The notes under the pieces were generated by a model. That model was not told where the DNA came from. It saw only the letters and a list, made by a program, of their open reading frames with translations, and made no database searches. A stretch of DNA of 14,503 nucleotides, taken from CAJBLF01 sp964560855 (GTDB lineage Bacteria; Patescibacteriota; Gracilibacteria; Absconditabacterales; Absconditicoccaceae). Below are positions 7,673 through 14,503 of this stretch, one piece after another. A program made the position numbers and the translations under genes. How positions within the stretch are numbered: position 1 is the first letter of the stretch; every line of letters begins with the position of its first letter. The stretch lies in contig CAZLLU010000023.1 in assembly GCA_964560855.1 (NCBI GenBank), positions 1 through 14,503 on the forward strand, given 5' to 3'.

Positions 7673-7808
7673 ATTGTCTACATATTTGTCCAGTTCTCAA
7701 CCCGAAACTTGGAAACCTTTTTCTCTTGCATTAAAATGTCAAAAAGCTACAAAATAGCGTTCAAATATTTTTTGTTATTTGTAAATTTTACTTATATTAT
7801 GTTAGCAG
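7673..7808. other. Leader region of secD without repeats
   Basis: This is the rest of the 230-bp tyrS-secD gap. Apart from a small hairpin GCTA-CAAAA-TAGC near 7746-7758 and a promoter at its right end, I see nothing in it: no tRNA fold and no small ORF. Confidence 0.4.
7772..7800 (+). promoter_or_regulatory. Candidate promoter for secD, possibly leaderless
   Basis: TTGTTA (7772-7777) and TATTAT (7795-7800) are 17 bp apart. The -10 box ends 8 bp before the ATG at 7809, so transcription would begin at or within a couple of bases of the start codon. Confidence 0.4.
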
Positions 7809-9509
7809 ATGAAATTCAGTAAAAAAACGATTTTTGCCGCATTGGTTATTGTATCGTTGGTCATCGTATTCTTCGTAGGAAGAAAATTCGATCCAGAGAC
7901 AGGGACCAGAAATTTTATTTTCACAGCGAATGGGTTGTCTCATTTCAGGAAAGGACTCGATGTTTCTTGAGGAACTAAACTCGTCTACAAGATCTCCTAT
8001 GATAAATATGAGAAGATCTATACTGACGTAACTCAGTTCAATACACTCAAGAAGACGATAGAGACAATCATCATGAAAAACATCGACAATAGGATTTCAA
8101 AATTGGGAGTCAGTGATTACAAGTCATACGTTCAAAATATGGATGATGATCATTATATTGTAGTAGAAATCTGAGGTATCGCAGATCTTGATCAAGCAAA
8201 AGAATTGATTGGTAAAACACTTGAACTCGAATTCAAACTCGAGAATCCTGAGAAACCAACCAAGGCAACCTTTGCGGAAAGAAAAGCGTTAGCCAACAAA
8301 GTGCTTGCTGAGATAAAAGCTGATCCTGATAATATTGCCAAGATCCTTGAAGGAAGAATGTCAGAAAATATCTATTACAACGTATTCGACGGCAATACTT
8401 TGGATCAGTTGCCTGATATCTACCAGAAGAATCCTAAGCTTCTCGACAATGCCGAGATCGGAAAAATCTATGGATTGATAGATGGTAATTACACTACCGT
8501 TTATCAACAAAGCACTTCTGCACTTGCTCAAGGTAGTGGAGTCAGTCTTGATGGACATACCATGTTCCGTGTAATCTGAAGAGAACAAGGAAAGGATCTT
8601 TCCGGTAATGCTGCTACATTATATACATTCGAAGATGTGTTCGTTCAAGATAGAGAGACATGGGTACCTGCGACTGACGGACAAAATATCCTCAATGGAG
8701 CATACTTCAAATTTGCAAACACTTCTACTTCAGAAATGGGAAAACCAGTTGTCGTTATCAATCTAGATGATAAAGGAAAAGAGATTTTCTGTAACATAAC
8801 CCAAAACAATATCAACAAGCCTATGGCGATTTTTGTCGGAGGTAATCTATTGACAGCGCCAAATATCCAGACGAAGATCTGTGGATGAACCGCTCAGATC
8901 GATGGTTCATTTACTACAGAATCAGCAAAAACATTGTCTAATGCATTGAATGAATGAACTTTACCAGCACCGTTGATCCTCATGCAAGAAGAGAAGATCA
9001 GCCCATCGCTCGGAGATAATGCGTTGAACGGAGCGTTGCGGGCAGGATTGATCGGTTTTGTAGCGATCCTGGTGCTCATCTATTGTATGTATGGAACCAA
9101 GAAGATGATTGTCACCGGTACAGTGCTACTATCGTTCATCATAGTGCTTGCAGCATTCATGAAACTCACGGATTATGCATTATCGCTTTCAGGTATAGCA
9201 GTCATTATCCTTTCCATAGGAATGGGAGTCGATGCAAATATCCTGATATATGAGAGATTACGTGAAGAGCTTAAAGAAGGAAAAAGCATAGGAGGAGCAA
9301 TCGATCATGCAAGAGATAGAAGCTGGTCAGCAATTAGAGATGGACAGATCAGTACAGGATTGATCGCATTTGTTATGTTCTCTATGGGAACTAATGTCTT
9401 TAAGGGATTTGGATCTATGTTAATTGTGACAATATTGCTTACCTTGGCTTTCAATGTTCCATTGACCAGAATACTATTACATATGTTTTACAATCCAAAG
9501 GAAAAATAA
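7809..9509 (+). CDS. secD: Protein translocase subunit SecD (UGA=Gly)
   Basis: This 566-aa inner-membrane protein uses the proton-motive force to help pull proteins through SecYEG. TM1 lies at about 5-25. The conserved GLDVSGGTKLVY follows, with Gly54 encoded by UGA. VVEIGGIADLDQAKELIGKT, also with a UGA-encoded Gly, corresponds to the family GxxDxxxAxxLIGxTAxLEF region. A large extracytoplasmic domain runs to about residue 395. Five more hydrophobic segments (about 400-560) carry the diagnostic GMGVDANILIYERLREEL (D475 in the fourth TM) and the ARDRSWSAIRDGQISTG loop. Five UGA codons in all. The extracytoplasmic part is about as long as in larger SecDs. The neighbours are tyrS and a GT-C-like gene; secF is not adjacent and is not fused. 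Stop TAA. Confidence 0.96.
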
Positions 9510-9659
9510 ATCGGACGGATTAGATTGATATAGAGGGATTAGATTGATAGAGACGGATTAGATTGATTAGATAAGTTTAGATATCTATCCCATCCATAAT
9601 TCTATCCCATCCATTAGTCTACCCCATCTTCAATATCTTTTAATTTATTAGTCTGAATA
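9510..9659. repeat. GGATTAGAT/GATAGA degenerate repeats between secD and GT-C-like gene
   Basis: The left half repeats a GACGGATTAGATTGATA-like unit three times (about 9513-9571). The right half carries TCTATCCCATCCAT twice (about 9583-9613), which is largely the complement of the unit at 7582-7605. The two halves could fold together. No gene is visible; the last 40 bp are AT-rich leader for the next gene. Confidence 0.6.
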
Positions 9660-12600
9660 ATGAAACAAAAGATCTTCTTGATCATCGGAATTCTGCTCCT
9701 CAGCTTTTTCGGAGTGAGCATATTCAATGAGTTCATGGCAAATCACACGTATTATCAAGGTATGTTGGCGAGCCGAACAAACCGAAAATTAGTCATTCGG
9801 AGCGTCGTGGCGGTCTGCATTCCTTTGATCTATATTATCAGGTCAAAGGTGTTTTCCGTGAAGAAGTTTTTCCTCTATATCATCCCGATCACGTTGATGT
9901 TCTACACGACTGTGTTTATCGTAGTAAAGGATACCATCGTCGGTGGATCTGCTTGATGGATTATTCTGATGATAAATACCTTACTGATCTATTTTCTCGG
10001 TATGTATACTATCCTCGGATTGACGGCGTTGGGTACGCGAATTTCCAAAAAGTTCATACAGTTCAAGGAAACGAGACGACAGGAGATGCTTATTAATTTC
10101 TGAATAGGATTGGGTATACTTTTGTTGGTTATATATGTATTCTCTATGGTACACTTGCTTCGGGGAGTAATTATCTGGATTCTATTTTTCGGACTCGGAT
10201 ATATGATCTACCACATGAAGAACGATATGGTTCCGTATAAGGCTATCATAGCTGATGTAGCGGAAGAGTTCAGAGGAAAAAAGTTGAAACAGAATCGATG
10301 GAAATGGTTAGGTATCATCTTGTTGGCAATTTCTATTATCTACTATCTATACGGATTCCAATTGTCTATCATCCCGTATTCTACAGCTTGGGATGCTAAT
10401 CATGAATATATGTATGTTCCAAAAATACTTGCGGAAAATCATGGAGTATTGCGAGGCAATACATGAGCTGGAGCTATGGCATCATGACTTCGGCATATGT
10501 TCATTACATTCTGGTTTGCACTTATCACTCCTATCAAAAGCCGATTCTGGATGTCACCAGGTACTATCGCAGTAGCGATGAACTTTCTCAGTGGAATATT
10601 TGTTTTAATCTTCTGAACAGGATTGATCAAGGAAGTAATCAGCTATTTCGCTCCAAAAAAAGATGAAGATGAAACAGTGACTACACTTGGTACATATAGT
10701 GGATGGATGATGCTATTGTTCCGGCTTACCAGCGGAATGGGAGCCTTCCTTGTCTTCGTAGACAATAAGACGGATCTTTGAGTAATGGCATTAACGATAT
10801 TAGCGATGCTATCAGGATTCATCTTCCTTAAATATGTGATGGATAATCGTGAACATGGTCTCAAAATCCATCGAGATTCTCTCAAATATATCATCATCTC
10901 GTGAGCGATGTTTGCTTGGGCATTGATGGCAAAACAGACAGCGTTCATCGATATCGCATTGTTCTGATTGCTGCTCATAGGACTTTGGATCAATAGTATC
11001 ATAGCTATTGGAGCAGGTATTATGACGGTAGGAATGTTGGGAGTACTCAAGATAGCCAATGCGCCTGATATGCTGAATCCAGTTGCAGGAAAATATATCA
11101 TGCTCGTGGGAGCTGTCGTGATCATTATCGGAATCATCAAGATGTTTATGAAGAAACAATGGACAGCTGATGTAAAAAGATTGTTGAAATATATATGAAT
11201 ATGGGCGCTTACTTTGGTAGGTGTTGTGTTTGTTTTCAAATGACCTAACATATTGGTATATCAAATTACTCAAGGTACATTCACTCCAGTCAATTTCATC
11301 AAAAGTACCTTATTAGTCCAAAAAGATGAGCCTAAGGTATTGCTGGCAGCTACAGGAACTGTTGCTTTGGATATACAAAATGCAGTAGATAAACAGGTGG
11401 TAGAGACAACTACCTATACTCCGGAACAATGTGCTGAGATTACCTATACTGATGAAGAGTTAAAGGAAAATATGAAGACGGCAGTAGTTACCAACGAAGA
11501 TGTAGGAAGATATGTCGGATACGGACGAAAAGATATAAGCAAAGGAAATGGACTCAATCTTGGATATGGATTATTGAGACTCTTCTATCCAAAGAATGAT
11601 GTTTGCTATGGAATCAATGGCCAGGCAAAATTGCTTTGTAAAAATGCTCAAGCGATAGAGAATTTCAATATCCCTGAATTGCAGAAAATGTTTGCTCAAT
11701 TGAAGACGGGAAGTGAAGCGTATGAATTGGTCAGCGGTGCATTGGCTGCTTATGAAGCAAAAGCATCGAGCTCAGTGATCAATCCAGCGGAATATAGAGA
11801 TCAGATACTTGCGATCAAACAATATTACCAAAATCATGCTATCAAGACTGAAGCAGGAAAAATTAATATTCCATATAGATATCTGACGCCATTCAATGTT
11901 GTGTTCAATCGGTCATTGCAAAATCTTAGCAGCTATTATACCGATATCGGATATGTATGGCTGATAATATTGGGTATGTTGGTGCTTGGATTTGTATATG
12001 CATTATGCAACGCAAAGCGTTTCAAGCAAGATACTAATCTAGTAGTGATTTCATGAGTGACCATTATAGGACGAGCTATCCGATGGATTATCGGAGGAGG
12101 TATCGTTTGGTATGGAATGGGATTGATTGTATGGACAGTCATTGCAGTAGCGCTCATCCTCAAGGATATGCTTACTCATTCCCAAAAAGAAAAAGACAAA
12201 ATGCTGCTCTATATCTTATTGTTCCTCTTTGCTATACGAGGATTGGTGCAGTTCGTCATGAACTTCATCAGGATTTCTTCTCAATGAGGAAGTGGTCCTT
12301 TCCTTCGATACAGAATGAATAACGGACAGGGTGTAGAGATAACTTCTGACCTTCAGCAGAAAGAAGTTGTGAAGACAGGATATGGACGAAAAGATGTTTT
12401 CGATCTCCAGTTCCCTCACTACAACAAATTCATAGAATATGTAAAAGACAGACCAAATACTGATGGCGTTTTGATAGCAGGAACCTATATCCAGTACTTC
12501 CTTCACAATCAACGTAATATAAGGTCTGACGGAATGCTTTCTCGATTCCGAGAGCAGAATAGTGATGGTAATATGTGTAAGTCATATCAGAGGCTCAGAA

Positions 12601-13253
12601 ATAATAATCTCAAATATCTTGTCATCGATCCGAATATCGGAACTGTTGTAATGGGAGAAGGAAACGAATCGCTCTTCAATAGATTCTTTGCAAAAAGAGA
12701 TGCAGTAAGCGGAAAGATAGAAGAAGACGGAGCAATAAGCAATCTTGTTAAACTCCGGAAAGCAGGATATATCAAATTATTCAATACCAATAACTTGGGA
12801 GCGAAGTATGCCTTCGAATTGGATGACGCAGCATTCACCGCAAAATTCGGTGCGATGTCTGAAGATGATTTAGTCTTCCTTAGGGCTAAAATGTCGGTTG
12901 CAAGATTCTTCCCTGATGCTCAGGAGTTGATCAACTTCATCGCTGAAGCATTTACCAGCAGAATAAGTAATGGTAAAGTTATCGGTGATATCGCTGATGT
13001 ATATGGTAAAACAATAGATGAAAATAAAGTTCTCAATGCTGCAAATATAGTGCTGACACAGCAAGGGGCTACAGAAGAGGTCACGAAATATGTCGGCGAA
13101 TTGACACAAGATGAGAGGCTCATCCTCATGCAATATCTCGGTCTCAGAAATGTTGCCACATCCAACAGCACACAATATCAGGAATATCTCAATAGTATCA
13201 TAGGACAGAGTTTGGGTTGAGGGTCACAACTTATCATATTCGAATTAAACTAA
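9660..13253 (+). CDS. Large polytopic membrane protein, GT-C glycosyltransferase-like (UGA=Gly)
   Basis: This is a 1197-aa protein with roughly 15 hydrophobic segments. Six or seven helices lead to a loop with PYSTAWDANHEYMY (D245, E249), reminiscent of the acidic D..E motif in the first outer loop of GT-C enzymes (ArnT/PMT/GT39 type). A later helix reads SGAMFAWALMAKQTAFIDI (K425), like the K-Q/T-containing helix of that superfamily. A soluble insert spans about 535-755, followed by more helices (about 765-880). The C-terminal soluble domain (about 885-1197) contains IAGTYIQYFL (939-948) and LKYLVIDP (985-992), as in GT-C tail domains. If so, it would transfer sugar from a polyprenyl-phosphate donor outside the membrane. 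GYGRKD occurs twice (620-625 and 907-912). Thirteen in-frame UGA codons hide it from standard-code gene finding. The family assignment is by resemblance only; the reading frame itself is secure. Confidence 0.72.
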
Positions 13254-13359
13254 TTAACCAATTAGTAGATTACGGATTTCGAATTGCGGATTAAAAAAAT
13301 TCGTAATACATAATTCGCAATTGAATAATCAATTAATTTATTTTGTAAGTTATATAGTC
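13254..13359. repeat. AATTCG-type intergenic repeat upstream of efp
   Basis: ATTACGGATTTCGAATT (13269-13285) repeats 6173-6189 exactly. It is followed by GCGGATTA and by ATTCGTAATACATAATTCGCAATTG (about 13299-13323), which is partly complementary to the first arm. The end of the gap is AT-rich (TATATA at 13351-13356). Confidence 0.6.
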
Positions 13360-13911
13360 ATGAAGTTAGATGTATCAGAAATTAAAAAAAACACCATCCT
13401 CGAAATCGATGGTCAGTTATTCAAAGTGATTGATTTTGCATTTATGCAATGTCAACAAAGACAAGGAAGTTATACTTTCAAACTCAAAAATCTTGTAACG
13501 GGAAGTGTCCAGAACCTAACCTACAAGTCATGATCCGTTATAGAAAAAGGTGATGTGATAACCAAAAACGCAGTTTTCCTATATAATGCCGGAGATACAT
13601 ATACCTTCATGGAAAATGATACCGGAGAGATGTATGATCTCGATAAAAACATGGTCGATGATATCACAGGATATCTCAAGGAAAATATGGATTGCTATGT
13701 TATGGTTCACAAGGGCAATGTCATCAGCGTCATCCTTCCTCCTACGGTTTCCTACAAGATTATTGAGACTGTTCCTGGCGTCAAATGAGATAGAGCGCAA
13801 GCAGGAAAGAAACCAGCGAAGATAGAGACCGGGTTAGAGATTATGATCCCATTATACAAAAATGAAGGCGATACAGTGACGTTAAATACGCTTACGGGAG
13901 AGACAAATTAA
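13360..13911 (+). CDS. efp: Elongation factor P (UGA=Gly)
   Basis: This 183-aa translation factor relieves ribosome stalling at proline runs by binding between the P and E sites. Three beta domains are visible: the KOW-like N domain (1-63) with KLKNLVTGSVQNLTYKSG; the OB domain with FLYNAGDTYTFMENDTGEMYDL (about 72-93) and LPPTVSYKIIETVPGVKGD, a close match to the family signature; and the C-terminal OB domain with KPAKIETGLEIMIPLYKNEGD. Two UGA codons give the Gly of YKSG and of VKGD, both expected Gly positions. The N-domain tip is unusual: in place of K-P-G-K34-G it reads Q-C-Q-Q-R, so the lysine that is modified in E. coli (K34) is Gln33 here with Arg34 beside it. The C terminus is slightly short (ends TGETN). 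It stands alone between the GT-C-like gene and a bidirectional terminator. Confidence 0.95.
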
Positions 13912-13950
13912 TTAAGAATTAAGAATGATATATTTAGTTATGGAATAGAA

Positions 13951-13979
13951 AAAAAGAGCTGATGAAGGCTCTTTTTTTT
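13951..13979. terminator. Bidirectional intrinsic terminator between efp and the transglycosylase gene
   Basis: AAAAAGAGC (13951-13959) and GCTCTTTTT (13968-13976) form a perfect 9-bp stem with an 8-nt loop. On the plus strand the stem runs into eight Ts; on the minus strand it runs into seven. It therefore can stop both efp (+) and the converging minus-strand gene ending at 13985. Confidence 0.88.
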
Positions 13980-13984
13980 AAACA

Positions 13985-14503
13985 TTATTTTTTCTGGATG
14001 AAGATCTTGATATCCCGTTTTCCTTCGGGGAGTGAATTTTTCAGGATCCGTGGGTTCAATTTTCTGAGCTCATAATAGCCGACTTTATTCTGTCTGGCTC
14101 GATCCGTGAGATTCTCCACCTGCTTCACGCTTTTGGATGTCGTAACGAACGGTTCATACCTATCACCCAATGTATCGCTATCGAAGAAACGATATCTATT
14201 TTCTCGGACATATTTTGTCGCTAAGATCCTGAATACATATCTGGAAGTCTCGCTATTGAGTCGAAGATCATAATAGTTATTGGTGAACTGGTTATTGATG
14301 CTTGTCTGCAGGCCATTTTCGCCTCTGTTGTAGGCGGCGGCTACAAGCGTCCGCTTATCGAATTGCTTACTTAACTCTTTGAAATGTAGGATGGCCGCCG
14401 CCGTAGACTTTTCAACGTCGAAACGTTCATCTACATACTCATTGACGATCAATCCATATTTTTTGGCTGTTCACGGCATGAATTGTCGGATGCCGGCCGC
14501 ACC
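13985..14503 (-). CDS. Lytic murein transglycosylase, MltD-like, C-terminal part (partial; UGA=Gly)
   Basis: The last 172 residues of an SLT-domain peptidoglycan lytic transglycosylase are visible; the gene continues beyond the right edge, so the catalytic Glu is not in view. GAAGIRQFMPGTAKKYGL matches the family's GAxGLxQFMPxTAxxYGL block, with the Gly after MP encoded by UGA (14471-14473). The VEKSTAAAILHFKEL and LVAAAYNRGENGLQ segments match the later SLT motifs (..AAYNxG.g.V). The last 60 residues (YEPFVTTSKSVKQVENLTDRAR... LRKLNPRI... GKRDIKIFI) look like a degenerate LysM cell-wall-binding domain, as in MltD. The enzyme would cut the MurNAc-GlcNAc link to give 1,6-anhydro ends. It is convergent with efp and shares its terminator. 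Confidence 0.9.

Noticed and set aside
7968..7970. UGA read as Trp (code 4) or selenocysteine.
   Set aside because: The family requires Gly in SecD GLDxxGG and in TyrRS YxGFDP. TGAs are far too numerous for Sec, no SECIS-like context was needed, and TGG serves Trp.
10643..11273. Two long minus-strand ORFs of 202 aa (10643-11251) and 153 aa (10812-11273).
   Set aside because: They lie antisense to the GT-C-like gene, have His/Ser/Ile-rich compositions unlike proteins, and are shadows of its membrane-helix codons. The plus frame is coherent across several UGA-Gly codons.
4248..13911. Multiple frameshifted or nonsense pseudogenes (argS, secD, membrane protein in pieces).
   Set aside because: All interruptions are TGA only, with the frame preserved on both sides and conserved Gly expected at many of them. 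This is recoding, not decay.
1858..13984. tRNA-Gly(UCA) or any other tRNA in the gaps.
   Set aside because: I looked for T-loop (GGTTCRA) and acceptor-stem patterns in every gap on both strands and found none convincing. The decoding tRNA must lie outside the window.

Overview
The window comes from a bacterium that reads UGA as glycine (genetic code 25), as known from Candidatus Absconditabacteria (SR1) and Gracilibacteria (BD1-5). Under the standard code almost every gene looks shattered. When UGA is read as Gly, ten of eleven genes become single full-length frames containing about 45 in-frame UGA codons. Many of these fall on invariant glycines (SecD GLDxSGG, TyrRS YxGFDP, the ArgS SSRKG loop, the CorA core helix, the transglycosylase QFMPG). 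Ten genes end in TAA and one (tyrS) in TAG; none ends in TGA. I cannot separate SR1 from Gracilibacteria from this sequence alone.

Layout: (1) 1-374 is a gene-free stretch with two almost identical 128-bp fold-back repeats. (2) 375-3181, minus strand: a predicted lipoprotein with a cohesin-like region and an Ig-like region, then a CYTH-domain phosphatase/cyclase-like protein, then a CorA metal transporter. (3) 3182-3321 is a divergent promoter region. (4) 3322-13911, plus strand: a 71-aa unknown protein, the ribosome-rescue hydrolase ArfB, ArgS, TyrS, SecD, a 1197-aa polytopic membrane protein resembling GT-C glycosyltransferases, and elongation factor P. (5) 13985-14503, minus strand: the C-terminal part of an MltD-like lytic transglycosylase that runs off the window, converging on efp across a bidirectional terminator.

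Functionally this is mostly core translation (argS, tyrS, arfB, efp), protein export (secD) and envelope (lipoprotein, GT-C-like protein, transglycosylase, CorA). It is not an obvious accessory island. The genes are well spaced, by 70-230 bp, and are probably many short transcripts rather than one operon. The gaps are unusual: nearly each is filled with short degenerate repeats, often heptamer-like and with complementary arms. Families recur at different gaps, and one heptamer array lies inside tyrS, where its UGA codons are translated as Gly. Shine-Dalgarno sequences are largely absent. I saw no tRNA, rRNA, CRISPR array or transposase.
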